Source of the DNA: Carpediemonas membranifera
Lineage: Eukaryota; Fornicata
NCBI GenBank assembly: GCA_019828565.1
Contig: JAHDYR010000015.1
Location: 620,001-684,000, forward strand
Reading direction: 5' to 3'
Length of the DNA stretch: 64,000 nt
The notes beneath the pieces are model-generated. The model saw only the letters and a program-made list of their open reading frames with translations, searched no databases and had not been told where the DNA came from. How positions within the stretch are numbered: position 1 is the first letter of the stretch; each line of letters starts with the position of its first letter. This document shows, piece after piece, positions 1-11,800 of this stretch. The position numbers and the translations under genes were made by a program.

Positions 1-3000
1 GCCACGCCCTTCTCAGACCCGCCCATCGGACACGCCCTGCTCTACACCAGCACGAGGATGATGCTGGGGCGACTGGGCGATGACGCGGACGTGCTGGAGA
101 CAGTCACGGCCTTCTTCACTGCCCGTATCGCACCCCTGCTGGCCAACCACACAGCGAGGGAGCTTCGGATGACGGCCCTCAGCCACTGGGACACGATCGT
201 GCAGACCCTGGCCGCCAAGATGCCCGACCTATGCCGCCAGTTCCTGCTCGCCATCCACGGACAGGGGCACGTCGCCACGCTGTGTGACATTGTGGCGTCC
301 AGCCCCGCCTCTGACGTCGGCGAGGACGCCCTTGACCTGCTCGTGTTGTGCCTGACCGAGCTCCGTACGCCCGACCTGCTCGAGACGGTCTCCGGCCTGC
401 TCACCCGCCCCGACACGGTCTACACTGCGGGCTTCCTCGACCGCCTCGTGGACCTCGGCTTCTCCCAACCGATCCATGCCCTCGACGCCGCCTTCAGCAA
501 CATCCGTGTGGCACTCGAGCGGATAGCCATTCCCGAGATGCGAAAAAAGGCCTACATTGCCGGGCAGGAGGGATCTGTGTACGAGCGGCAGTCCTACTAC
601 TCCCGACACACCATAGGCACCAGCGCCGCCTCCTTCACGGCCGACTCAGACTCGCCCGCGACTGTGAGTGGAGCCGACCCTGTCGTGTCGATACGGGAGT
701 CTGGAGCGCTGGATCGGGCCCGGTTCGAGACCCTGACCCAGCCCTACCCCTACGGCCAGAACACCCTGCAGGACGCCGTGCCCGTCATCCTGCTGCTCAG
801 GATCCTTCCCCACGTGAGTGAGGGCGATGAGGTGACGTTATCCCCCCTGATCGCCCTGCACATGCACGTGTCCGTCTGCCCCGCCACTGCGAGGGCGCTG
901 GCAAACGCGTCGTTCGCCGACGAGGCGTCCAACGCCGGTGTCATGAGTCTTGTGGCACGGAACTTCGTCGAAACAGAGTCCCGGGCACTCAAGGACATCT
1001 ACGCCGCGCTCCTCGCCACGCTAGTCCTCGCCGTCGACTCGGATGCGGCCGTGGCGCCCCTGGTCAAGATGCTTGAGGCCCACGACTCCGAGGACGCACA
1101 GGAACTCATGCGAATCGTCGGGCCCTGCATCATCAGCCGCGGCCCCGCCCGCTTCTGGCGCTGTCTCAGCCCCTCGGACGGCCTCACTGTCCCCAACGCC
1201 ACCGGGCTCGACATCGACGCGTTCAAGAGCGGTATCTCCTACTCGTGCTGGGTGAACCTGTGGTCCCTCGGCGTCGGCCCCGTACCTACCGCCAGCCCGG
1301 ACGACCCGCCCATGACGGGGGTCCCGCTAGTGTCTATCTCGGCGACCAACGGCACGAAGGTCGCCCTGTACCTGACGCCCGCAGCCATCCCCGGGACCGA
1401 CGACCGGAATGTTACCATGCCCGCCGACCCGAGTGAGATCTACTCCCCGACTTGCGGCCAGTGGCGGGTGGTCTATCGGCTGACATGTCCAAGGGGAACC
1501 GTGTCACAAGTCTCCTTCGACCGTTCAGAGGTGACAGTCGCCGCCATCTCCCGCGTGCTTGGTGTCCAGCGGGACGAACCAGACCCAGACGCCCTGGTCG
1601 GCTGGATGCACATCTGCCTCGTCCACGCGGTGTCGGGCTCGGCGTCCCTCTACATCAACGGCATCGACGTCCCCACTGAGAGGCCCCGCGTCGTCAGGAA
1701 CGGCGCATCATTCGCCGGGGCCATCCCTATCCCGGAGCTCGGCGGGCACCGGGTCGAGGGCAGGCGGGACAAGCACAAGGCCGTCGCGTTCAACGTTCAC
1801 TGCGGCATGACGCGCGAGAAGAACCGCATCGGGCTCGCCCAGGAGATCCCTGCGACCTTCGGCCTCGGCCCCATGTGCGTCTTCAACAAGGCGCTGAACG
1901 CCCGGGAGGTCGAGTCGCTGTTCACGTCGCCCCACCATGTACCTGACCCCTGTAAGGGCACCATCGTCGTCCTCATCGACCCCACCTTCTCCAGCGAGCG
2001 GCCCGCCGCGTCCCCCGCCTCGTACGTCGCCGTGTACTCCTCCGTGCTCTCCCAGCCCCCTGCCGGCCGGGTCAACTTCCCTGCGGTCCGCAAGGTCCGA
2101 AGCGGGGACATGGGTCCGCAGTTTATGGAGGCCTGCTCGCGGCACGACCCCAATAGTGACATATCGCACGCCATGATCGCCAACATCCTCGCCAAGGGCC
2201 TCAAGGTGTACGCCCCGGTCTTTGCGGGCTACCTCAACGACGAGACGCCCAGTCTACGTGCCCTCGCGATCAACACCATCGGCGCTCTGTGGCTGGGCGA
2301 CGAGACGAGCGGTATTGTCGCCCCCACCATGTGGCGAGACGTCGCCGCGGCCCTCGGGAAGCACGAAGAGGTCGGCATCGAAGTTCTCGAGGCACTCGCT
2401 GACCTGGCATTGGGCAATGGGACGGGTATCCGGTCGGCCATGGTCTGGTCGGCCTTCGCGAGTCTGTTCGTCTGCCCCCAGACTACCCTGGAGGAGCAGG
2501 TCGAGATCCTGGACCTCCTCCACGACATGGTGGGCCAGAGCACCGCCATCGTCGCCCAGCTCGTGGCCGAGGGCCCCAGTGAGAGCAGGCTGGCCGACAT
2601 CGTCCGCATGTGCCGGGCGACCATCGAGCGGCGCATCCTGCAGGTCGGGGACTCTCACTGGAGCATGGCCCTGTGGGTCGACGCCGTCAGCCTCCCCAAC
2701 CTATGTGACCTGCTGAACCGGTGCGCCCGGAAGGTAGGGTCGCGGGACGCCCTGCTGCCCCTGATTGACGAGATCAGATCGCCCAAGCCACTCAAGCGGA
2801 TAGTGCACGCGACACTGGCCGACGACTCCGTGCCAGTTCATGGCAAGCCCGACAAGAGCGCCCCGTCGCGCCTGAGAGAGTCCATCGACCGCCACATGCC
2901 CCGCAGTCGGAGAGACTCCGACTTCACCGCCCAGGAGGCCCTCGGCAGCGACACAGAGCCCGGCACCCCAGCCCCGATGGGCGCCGAGGTCGAGCTGGAC

Positions 3001-4956
3001 CTGACGGCCGTGTACCGGTGCTTCCTGCTGCGGTCCCTCATCGTCGCGTCCATCAAGAGCAACGTCGTCACCCAGCACATCGTGTCTGCCCGCGGTGTGG
3101 AGACCGTTCTCAAGGTCCTCAGTGACGTCCCCGACACCCTGCTGGCCCGCCCCGGTCAGGAGGTTAGCCTCGCAACCCCGGGCCGTCTGCCGGACCTCGA
3201 TGTCGGCACTGTCGGCAGCGCCACCATCGCCGAATCGCTCCGCCTCATCGCAGCGATGTACTCCTCGGCCTCGTCGAGCACGGCCGCAGCTCTCAACGCC
3301 ACCATCCCGGCGACGACGCTGTTCCACCGCGTGCTCAAGGCCGCGACGTTCCCCCTCAAGAGCGACCCCAACCGGAAGGTCGTCGTCGTCGCCCGCGAGG
3401 TCCTCACGGCCTTGCTCATGTCGGCGTTCGGCGAGCCCGTCGTCGGTGACCACCGAGACCCCTCGTCGTACCGCATTGTGAGGACGGACTTCCTCCACGT
3501 CCTGGTCAGACTCGCCCCGTACGTATCCGGCCCCGGCACGCTGCGGGAGCCCTGTTCGATTCTCGAGGGCTGTCTGACGATCCCACAGAACGCCGCGACC
3601 ATCTCCGACGACACCCGCCTCAACGAGTTCCTGGCCCAGCTGGGCAACTACCAGTCGGGCCCGGCCAGGCCTATGGTCCGGGACGCCCCCTGGGACCCCA
3701 TGACGTTTATGTTCCTGGCCTCCTGGGCGAGCCGCATCTCGGCCAAGCTCGTGGTCTACCGCATGGGTACGACGCCCCTATCCAAGAGGGATCGCGACTG
3801 GCTGCCCTGGCGGTCGGCACGAACCCCGGGCTGGTTGGTGCGACTCCGCAACGAGGCGACGCACCCCGTCTTCCAATATCGCGTGTTCTCGTCGGTCCTG
3901 CAGTGGTACGACTCGTGGGACCTCACCCGGTCGTCGTCTGCTTTCCTGCCCCTCGTTGACAGCCTCTCCTTGCTGCTAGACACGACGGTGCCGCTCATCG
4001 GCACAACCTCGGGCATGCAGGGCCTGACTGGAGGCGAGTCCAAAGTGTACGACGGTGTGTGGGCGCTGCTCTTCAGGATACAGATGAAGCTGCAGCAGCG
4101 TGACGACGTTGGCACTGAGGTGCAGATCCCCGACTTCGCCCGGCTCGCCACCTTCTACCTCGGCCGGCTGCTTCTTTCAAGCGACAACCCCGACATCCAG
4201 CGCGAACTCCTCGACCGCAAGGCGGCCGACGTTCTGACAACCCGCGCAGAGCAGGAAGCCTTCAGGGACCTGGGCGGCGTGCCCCTCCTCACTCGAGTCC
4301 TGCTCTCGTATGAGACCATCTTCGCATCTGTCGTCGACTCCAAGGAGTACCGCGCCCTGCTCTACAAGGCCTCGCACGTCGAGCAGGACGAGTTCCCGGA
4401 CCCACCTGAGGCTGGTCTCTTCGAGTTCACCAGGGCCGTGCACGGGGCCCGCCGCATCATGGACATCGTGCGGCACCGCATGTGCCTCGACCCACAGTGT
4501 GCAGACGAGCTCAAGGCTTTGTTCAATAACGCGCCTGAGGTCGTCGCCAGGCTGCAGCCGAACCAGCGTTCCCTGGTCGACGGTACAGTGTGCATCGTCA
4601 TGCCGAGGGCCGACGAGGACGCCGAACACGTGCCCCCTGGTGTGGTGCCCCTGGGGCAGCTGGTCGAATACAGCAAGGAGGCCCACTCGACGCTGCCTGA
4701 CGACTATCTCTCCCGGTTCGTTATGTGGCTGTTCGCCCCAGAGCAGGCTGACATCAGGGCCAACGCCGCAAACGCCGTCGAGCGGCAGCTGCGGCGGTAC
4801 TCGAGCGGGAAGCAGAGCAAGAAGAGCACCAAGACGGTCATCAAGGCGCTCGCGGAGACCGAGCGCGTCGGTAAGGCAGTGGCCGAGCTCGTTGGGAAGC
4901 CCGATTCGCAGCTGACGGCGATTGAAACCGTGTACGGCACTGCATGGAGCAATTAA
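1..4956 (+). CDS. Large helical-repeat protein with ConA/LamG-like domain, 5' partial
   Basis: The frame is open from base 1, so the N-terminus lies outside the window; at least 1,651 residues are present and the stop is TAA at 4954-4956. The first internal Met is at base 58. Most of the protein is predicted helical, Leu/Ala/Val-rich and armadillo/HEAT-like. Around bases 1140-1960 there is a beta-rich stretch that reads like a concanavalin-A/laminin-G fold: an SYSCWVNLW strand, a GWMHICLVH strand, LYINGIDV, then a GPMCVFNKAL strand before helices resume. This helical plus ConA-like arrangement is typical of the N-terminal part of BEACH-family proteins (neurobeachin, LYST, WDFY3), but no PH-BEACH-WD40 module follows before the stop, and nothing coding is visible downstream. 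Family assignment is therefore an inference from architecture only. No intron was seen. Confidence 0.6.
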   Translation, partial: ATPFSDPPIGHALLYTSTRMMLGRLGDDADVLETVTAFFTARIAPLLANHTARELRMTALSHWDTIVQTLAAKMPDLCRQFLLAIHGQGHVATLCDIVASSPASDVGEDALDLLVLCLTELRTPDLLETVSGLLTRPDTVYTAGFLDRLVDLGFSQPIHALDAAFSNIRVALERIAIPEMRKKAYIAGQEGSVYERQSYYSRHTIGTSAASFTADSDSPATVSGADPVVSIRESGALDRARFETLTQPYPYGQNTLQDAVPVILLLRILPHVSEGDEVTLSPLIALHMHVSVCPATARALANASFADEASNAGVMSLVARNFVETESRALKDIYAALLATLVLAVDSDAAVAPLVKMLEAHDSEDAQELMRIVGPCIISRGPARFWRCLSPSDGLTVPNATGLDIDAFKSGISYSCWVNLWSLGVGPVPTASPDDPPMTGVPLVSISATNGTKVALYLTPAAIPGTDDRNVTMPADPSEIYSPTCGQWRVVYRLTCPRGTVSQVSFDRSEVTVAAISRVLGVQRDEPDPDALVGWMHICLVHAVSGSASLYINGIDVPTERPRVVRNGASFAGAIPIPELGGHRVEGRRDKHKAVAFNVHCGMTREKNRIGLAQEIPATFGLGPMCVFNKALNAREVESLFTSPHHVPDPCKGTIVVLIDPTFSSERPAASPASYVAVYSSVLSQPPAGRVNFPAVRKVRSGDMGPQFMEACSRHDPNSDISHAMIANILAKGLKVYAPVFAGYLNDETPSLRALAINTIGALWLGDETSGIVAPTMWRDVAAALGKHEEVGIEVLEALADLALGNGTGIRSAMVWSAFASLFVCPQTTLEEQVEILDLLHDMVGQSTAIVAQLVAEGPSESRLADIVRMCRATIERRILQVGDSHWSMALWVDAVSLPNLCDLLNRCARKVGSRDALLPLIDEIRSPKPLKRIVHATLADDSVPVHGKPDKSAPSRLRESIDRHMPRSRRDSDFTAQEALGSDTEPGTPAPMGAEVELDLTAVYRCFLLRSLIVASIKSNVVTQHIVSARGVETVLKVLSDVPDTLLARPGQEVSLATPGRLPDLDVGTVGSATIAESLRLIAAMYSSASSSTAAALNATIPATTLFHRVLKAATFPLKSDPNRKVVVVAREVLTALLMSAFGEPVVGDHRDPSSYRIVRTDFLHVLVRLAPYVSGPGTLREPCSILEGCLTIPQNAATISDDTRLNEFLAQLGNYQSGPARPMVRDAPWDPMTFMFLASWASRISAKLVVYRMGTTPLSKRDRDWLPWRSARTPGWLVRLRNEATHPVFQYRVFSSVLQWYDSWDLTRSSSAFLPLVDSLSLLLDTTVPLIGTTSGMQGLTGGESKVYDGVWALLFRIQMKLQQRDDVGTEVQIPDFARLATFYLGRLLLSSDNPDIQRELLDRKAADVLTTRAEQEAFRDLGGVPLLTRVLLSYETIFASVVDSKEYRALLYKASHVEQDEFPDPPEAGLFEFTRAVHGARRIMDIVRHRMCLDPQCADELKALFNNAPEVVARLQPNQRSLVDGTVCIVMPRADEDAEHVPPGVVPLGQLVEYSKEAHSTLPDDYLSRFVMWLFAPEQADIRANAANAVERQLRRYSSGKQSKKSTKTVIKALAETERVGKAVAELVGKPDSQLTAIETVYGTAWSN

Positions 4957-5870
4957 TTAATGAGTTCAACTTTATTTTTGGAGTAAACCAACGTTTTGTC
5001 GGACGCGACTGATTGGGGTTGGCTTAAGAAACAATCATTCGTCGGTCATGCTATGCAGGCCCGTGAAGCAGCTTCGACCGGCATTAAAAAAAACAAGTCC
5101 GGGGGGCGAACCATCGTCGCCTGCTCCGGACATCACCTACTACTACTATTATCCAATCCTCCCGCGGATGGGGACGCCAGTCGGCTTTCCCCGAGTGACA
5201 TCCTCCCGGAGGAATGGCGGGTCTCGGCCGGCCGCTTGTGATACATGCGTTATGCTTGTTTACATAAATGTGATATATGTTCGGAGGTTGGGTAGCTCGG
5301 CTCTGTTCTACAAAGCACTCTTTGATCGCTCAAGTCAGGGTAACAGGCCCTGGTTGCAGCAAGTCGACTCGCCCCTGCTTGTAATGTATGCTGGGCATGC
5401 ACTAAGTACCGCCTTTTTAAGATAGGCCTCAAGAGATGTTGATCTAACTCGAAAAGGCCCCGGCATAAAGCGTGTGAGCGAGACTGACCGAGGCTGAGGC
5501 TTCCTTCCTTGTCTATGATGTCGCTATGAGGGCGACTATCCCAGCTTATTGTGCACTTACACTCTGGATCGCATGGTAAGTCGAGAATGAATACCACTCA
5601 TGACTGGCCTGGGCCAATGGCTCGGATATCGAGCTGGGACCAATGCACTAAAAGGTTCGAGTCAACCCGACCATGTTGAACCAGGGGTTGTCGTGGGAGT
5701 AGTCAGCTCCGTTGCAGAAGTGAACACAGTGATCTACAGTGTCGGGCTTTGATTTGGACTCGACCCATGCAATCAAACAAATCTTTATCCTAACAAATCT
5801 TTATCCTAAAACTACAAAAAGACAGTGCAAAGCACACTGTTATCTACTAAATATCGGGCGAGTAATGAAT
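4957..5870. other. Intergenic region between convergent genes
   Basis: 914 bp between the 3' ends of two convergent genes. It is more AT-rich than the flanking coding DNA and only short unconvincing ORFs occur. Two inverted repeats are visible. One lies at about 5097-5139, with outer arms GTCCGG/CCGGAC and inner arms GGCGA/TCGCC. The other is a small palindrome at 5201-5213, TCCTCC-C-GGAGGA. A perfect 16-bp tandem duplication (caaatctttatcctaa twice) lies at 5778-5809. No tRNA or other RNA gene was recognised. Confidence 0.6.
5778..5809. repeat. 16-bp direct tandem duplication
   Basis: The 16-mer caaatctttatcctaa occurs twice without a gap in the AT-rich region just downstream of the stop codon of the giant repeat protein. 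It may lie in its 3' untranslated region; no function can be assigned. Confidence 0.85.
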
Positions 5871-8800
5871 CTATTCTAGAAGATTCGACTGGATGCGAGG
5901 AATTCCCGGGAGTCGGGGCAGCACCGGCGGGACTCTCGATGACAGATGATGTCTCTCGTCACCAAGCAAGCCGGGCAGGGGCCGTGGCGTCTTGGGAAGG
6001 ACGGGGACGACGTTGTGAGGGGAGTTCAACGAAGAGGCTGCACTGGAGAGGCTCGAAAGCGGTGCAAGGCTGCGCTGTCTCGACGCAACCAGAGGCGAGG
6101 TCGAGGCGCTGGGCAGGTTCAGCGAGATCGACGGCATCGTGGACGCCCCGGGCTTTCCCAGCGGTGGCAGCATCGCAGGCAGCTTGGGCGATGAACCCAG
6201 TGACTGGGGAAGGACGGGCAGGACGGAGGGCGGGCTTGACGGCGTGGAGCCCTTCTTGTTCTTGGACACGATCACCACGCCTGGCACGGCAGCCACGAAT
6301 ACGACAACCACCGCCGCAACAACGACGAAGAGGACGAAAATGGTACAAACAACGACGCAGAAGATGGGGATGGCTGCCCCGACTGCGATGAGGACCGCAG
6401 ACGGGTCGCCCGAGTCGTTTCCCGTGGCGTCAAAATGCACCAAGAGGGTGGGGCCGCTGAAAACGTCGACCGCGACGGCCCTTATGATCGAGGAGAAGGA
6501 TGAGTGGCCGTGGACGGACGTGCAGACCATACCGTCGACCAGGGCCAGGTTGGCCGCCTCGGTGCCGTCGAGCTGGATGCTGATGAGCTCTGTGCTGCCG
6601 AACCTTGCGCCAGTGAGGGCGATGCAAAGGTCGGTGACGCCGTCACTGTCTAAGCTCAGCCCCACCGCGGATGTCAGGAAGGGGGCAAAGGCGCCGATGT
6701 CTGCAGTGTCGATTGCCCCGGTCGAGGTGCACTCAATCGTCGTCGAGTTCAAAGGAGTCACGGAGCAAAGTGCGGCAGACCAGCTGATGGCCTCTACCTC
6801 GAAGGAGGCGGGGCAAATCGACCCGCTCTGGCTGGCTGTGAGGTTGGTGCCGCTAATGATGATCTCGGGTTGTACTGGGATATTGGATTCGATCAGGATC
6901 GTATCACACTCAGTTCTCCCGCAAAATGAAATCGTCAATTCGTACTCTCCGGCGGAAATGACGCCCTCCTCAGCTTCGCAGACGGGGACAACGAATGAAA
7001 CATTCCCGTCCTGGACAATAGTGCACTCGCACTCGCCGAAGGAAGCCGACTCGAGAGATGCCGAGATGAGGGAGGAGTTGACCGCGATGGCCTCAGCAGC
7101 CGAATCCGTTCCGCTTATGAACAGCATACAGGTGGTGTGGGGCTCGCCGTCGGCTGGCGTGCTCGTCATCGCAGGGCAAGAGGAACACTCTCTGGCGCCC
7201 TCACTGAACTTGCCGTCGTCACATGGTGTGGGCTCAGAATCAGCCGCGGCGCTGTAACCTGCGGGGATATCTATGCAGGCCGACTGGCCCTGGGCCGTCT
7301 GGTATGTCGAGGCCGGACATGGGGTCTGGTCAGTGTGGGCACCAGTGGGTTGGACGAAGAAGCCGGCGCTGGCCATGACACACGAGGTCTGGCCGGTGTT
7401 GGGCTGGTAGTAGCCGGATTTGCACTCAACCTGCGTGGACTTGTCGGAGTTGGGAACGTAGTAGCCAGCCTCGGCCTCGGTACACACGCTGGCCCCTGCG
7501 CCGCTCCAGTGCCCGCTCTCGCAGGCCGTCTGCCCGACCTGAGGGCCAGAGGCTGGGACGTAGTACCCGGCGTCGGCCTCGCTACAGCTGGTCTGACCAG
7601 CCAGCGGCTGATATGACCCAGCGTTGCACTCCACCTGTTCTGTCCGATCACTGTTGGGGACGTGCCCGGCCTCAGCCTCAGCACACGTGGCCTGGCCCTC
7701 CCCGCTGTAGTGTCCGTCCTCGCAGCTCTCGCACGAGGTCATCCCCTCGTCGGGCTGACAGGTGCCTGCGGGGCACGGTGTCTGGGTCGACTGGGTTGAG
7801 TCGGGGACGAAGTTACCGGCTAATGCTGCAGTGCAGGTCGACTGGGCGGCGGAGGCAGTGTAGGTGCCGGCCATGCAGGGGTACTGTCTGGACTGGTCAA
7901 AGGCGGGGACATAGTAGCCTGCATCCGCTGCGGTGCACGTCTCCTGGCCGCCGGGGGAGTAGTACCCCGTGTCGCACGGCTCCTCACCGCTCCTGGCCGC
8001 GTTGACGTGGTGCGCGGCCCGGGCCTTGGTACATGAGCCCGAGCCAGCTGTGGCGTACCAACCGCTGGGGCAGGCCTCGATGTCACTCCTGTCGCTGGTC
8101 GGAACGAAACCGGCAGGGGAGCCGGTGCACTGGGACGCACCGGCGCTGCTGTAGTAGCCGCTCTGGCAGGGCGTCTGGCTCGACCGGGCGCCGTTCGCCG
8201 GGACATAGAAGCCGGCGCTGGCCGTGATGCAAGAGGTCTGGGCGGCTGCCGGCTGGTACTTGCCGTTGTTACACTGCTTCTGCTGTGACTTGTCAGCGTC
8301 ATCCACGTAGTACCCGGCCGACGCCCTCGTGCACGTGTCCGAAGTCGCCCCGGCAGCGTTGAAGTAACCAGACGAGCAAGCCCTGCATGACGACTGTCCA
8401 GAGTCCGGCTGGTAGCTGCCTGGCTCACACTGGGTCTGATCAGGGTGCCCGATGCCGTCGTCCGCGGTAAAGTAGCCCGGGCTGCTGGTAACACATGCTG
8501 CCTGACCTGGGTTGGGCTGGTAGTAGCCACCGTCGCAAGGGTACTGCTGCGTCTGGTCAGTGTTGAGGACGTAGTAGCCGGCCTCGGCGGCGGTGCACTC
8601 AATGCTGCCGGCGACGGCGAATGTGCCAGGGTTACAGGAATCCTGTGCCGCGTGTGGCTGACCGTCGTCTGCCGTGAAAAAGCCGGCATCTGTTGTCACA
8701 CAAGAGCTCTGGCCGGTGCTCGGCTGGTAGTGGCCGTTGTCGCACACCACCTGCTTGGTCTTGTCGGAGTCAGCGACGTAGTACCCGGCCGCGGCACTCG

Positions 8801-11800
8801 AGCATGCCACACTCTGCACGACCGCTGAGAACGTCCCACTGGCACACGGGGTCGGGCTAGTTCGAGCACCGCCTGCAGGAACGAAGTAGCCCGGCTGGGC
8901 CTCGATGCATGCAGTCTGCAGCGGTACGGTGCTGTACCAGCCGCTGTGGCAGGCGATCTGTGCCGTGCCGCCCTGGTTGGGGACATGGTAGCCTGCTTCG
9001 GCCTCAGAGCACCCAGAGGACCCAGCGCTGCTGGTGTAGGTGCCCGCAACACACTGAAGCTGCGATTCGTGGGCATCACCGTCCGCCGGAACATAATAGC
9101 CGGCATCTGCGGCAACGCAGGTGGATTGCATGGCGTTTGGCTGGTAGCTTCCATTGTCACAGTTGGTGCAGCTGGAGGCCCCACCTTCTGAGAACGTTCC
9201 AGCCTCGCAGCCGAGCTGTGTGGCGTGGATGTCGTCGTCATCAGGTACATAATGACCACCATCGGCAATCAGACAAGACGACTGCGCCTTGTCAGGCTGG
9301 TACTTGCCGTTGTTACACTTGATGCAGGTAGACGCGCCGGCCTCCGAGTATGTGCCCGCGGGGCAGTCCTCCTGGCCTGACTGGTCGCTGTTCGTCTTGT
9401 GGCCCGCCGTCGCCTGGGTGCAGCTGGACTGGCCGGTGCCGGCATACTCGCCTGCGTCGCACGGCTCCTGCGCGGTGTGTGGCGTGTCGACGTTCTCGAC
9501 GTAGTGACCCACGCTCGACGTCGTGCAGGACGGCGATGCGGCAGAATCGCTGTATTCGCCGTTGAAGCAGTTCGTGCAGGACGAGGCGCCTGCGTTCGAG
9601 AAGGTGCCAGCTGGGCATGGCTCCTGACCGGATTGGTCTCCCTTCGTCTTGTAGCCAGCAGTCGCGGTCGTGCAGCCGCTGGCGCCGTCCACCGACCACT
9701 TGCCAGTGGCGCAGTCGTCTTGGGTCGCGTGCGGCTGGTTGTCGTCGAGGACGAAGTGGCCGGCGTCGGCCTCGACGCAGGTGGCCTTGCCGGTGGCAGG
9801 CTGGTAGTGGCCGTTGTCGCAGACATACTGGGTCGTGTGCGCGTCGCCGTCATTCGGGACGTAGTAGCCGGCGGCTGCGGTGTCGCACGAGGCTTGCGCG
9901 GGGTCGGGTTGGTACTTGCCGTTGTTACACTTGATGCAGACAGCGGCGAGCGCACTGGAGTAGGTGCCTGCCGCGCAGTCCTCCTGGGCTATGTGGGCGT
10001 CGTTGTCGTCGGGAACGAAGTGGCCGGGGGTCGCATCAAGGCAGGTCGACTGCACGCTGTTCGGCTGGTACTTGCCGTTGTTGCACTTGATGCAGGTAGA
10101 CGCGCCGGCCTCCGAGTATGTGCCTGCGGGGCAGTCCTCCTGGCCTGACTGGTCGCTGTTCGTCTTGTGGCCCGCCGTCGCCTGGGTGCAGCTGGACTGG
10201 CCGGTGCCGGCATACTCGCCTGCGTCGCACGGCTCCTGCGCGGTGTGCGGCGTGTCGACGTTCTCGACGTAGTGACCCACGCTCGACGTCGTGCATGACG
10301 GCGATGCGGCAGAATCGCTGTATTCGCCGTTGAAGCAGTTCGTGCAGGACGAAGCGCCTGCGTTCGAGAAGGTGCCAGCTGGGCATGGCTCCTGACCGGA
10401 TTGGTCTCCCTTCGTCTTGTAGCCAGCAGTCGCGGTCGTGCAGCCGCTGGCGCCGTCCACCGACCACTTGCCAGTGGCGCAGTCGTCTTGGGTCGCGTGC
10501 GGCTGGTTGTCGTCGAGGACGAAGTGGCCGGCGTCGGCCTCGACGCAGGTGGCCTTGCCGGTGGCAGGCTGGTAGTGGCCGTTGTCGCAGACATACTGGG
10601 TCGTGTGCGCGTCGCCGTCATTCGGGACGTAGTAGCCGGCGGCTGCGGTGTCGCACGAGGCCTGCGCGGGGTCGGGTTGGTACTTGCCGTTGTTACACTT
10701 GATGCAGACAGCGGCGAGCGCACTGGAGTAGGTGCCTGCCGCGCAGTCCTCCTGGGCTATGTGGGCGTCGTTGTCGTCGGGAACGAAGTGGCCGGGGGTC
10801 GCATCAAGGCAGGTCGACTGCACACTGTTCGGCTGGTACTTGCCGTTGTTACACTTGATGCAGGTAGACGCGCCGGCCTCCGAGTATGTGCCTGCGGGGC
10901 AGTCCTCCTGGCCTGACTGGTCGCTGTTCGTCTTGTGGCCCGCCGTCGCCTGGGTGCAGCTGGACTGGCCGGTGCCGGCATACTCGCCTGCGTCGCACGG
11001 CTCCTGCGCGGTGTGCGGCGTGTCGACGTTCTCGACGTAGTGACCCACGCTCGACGTCGTGCAGGACGGCGATGCGGCAGAATCGCTGTATTCGCCGTTG
11101 AAGCAGTTCGTGCAGGACGAGGCGCCTGCGTTCGAGAAGGTGCCAGCTGGGCATGGCTCCTGACCGGATTGGTCTCCCTTCGTCTTGTAGCCAGCAGTCG
11201 CGGTCGTGCAGCCGCTGGCGCCGTCCACCGACCACTTGCCAGTGGCGCAGTCGTCTTGGGTTGCGTGCGGCTGGTTGTCGTCGAGGACGAAGTGGCCGGC
11301 GTCGGCCTCGACGCAGGTGGCCTTGCCGGTGGCAGGCTGGTAGTGGCCGTTGTCGCAGACATACTGGGTCGTGTGCGCGTCGCCGTCATTCGGGACGTAG
11401 TAGCCGGCGGCTGCGGTGTCGCACGAGGCCTGCGCGGGGTCGGGTTGGTACTTGCCGTTGTTACACTTGATGCAGACAGCGGCGAGCGCACTGGAGTAGG
11501 TGCCTGCCGCGCAGTCCTCCTGGGCTATGTGGGCGTCGTTGTCGTCGGGAACGAAGTGGCCGGGGGTCGCATCAAGGCAGGTCGACTGCACACTGTTCGG
11601 CTGGTACTTGCCGTTGTTGCACTTGATGCAGGTAGACGCGCCGGCCTCCGAGTATGTGCCCGCGGGGCAGTCCTCCTGGCCTGACTGGTCGCTGTTCGTC
11701 TTGTGGCCCGCCGTCGCCTGGGTGCAGCTGGACTGGCCGGTGCCGGCATACTCGCCTGCGTCGCACGGCTCCTGCGCGGTGTGTGGCGTGTCGACGTTCT

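Noticed and set aside
2701-3498. 265-codon antisense ORF inside the ConA-like gene
   Set aside because: It is Arg/Gly/Glu-rich low-complexity sequence from the opposite strand of GC-rich coding DNA.
5048-5425. 125-codon ORF downstream of the ConA-like gene
   Set aside because: Codon use is unlike the genes, the sequence has a Tyr run from a repeat, and there is no domain-like pattern.
5650-5680. GGTTCGAGT sequence resembling a tRNA T-loop
   Set aside because: The flanking bases do not form the five-pair T stem, and no acceptor, D or anticodon arms were found around it.
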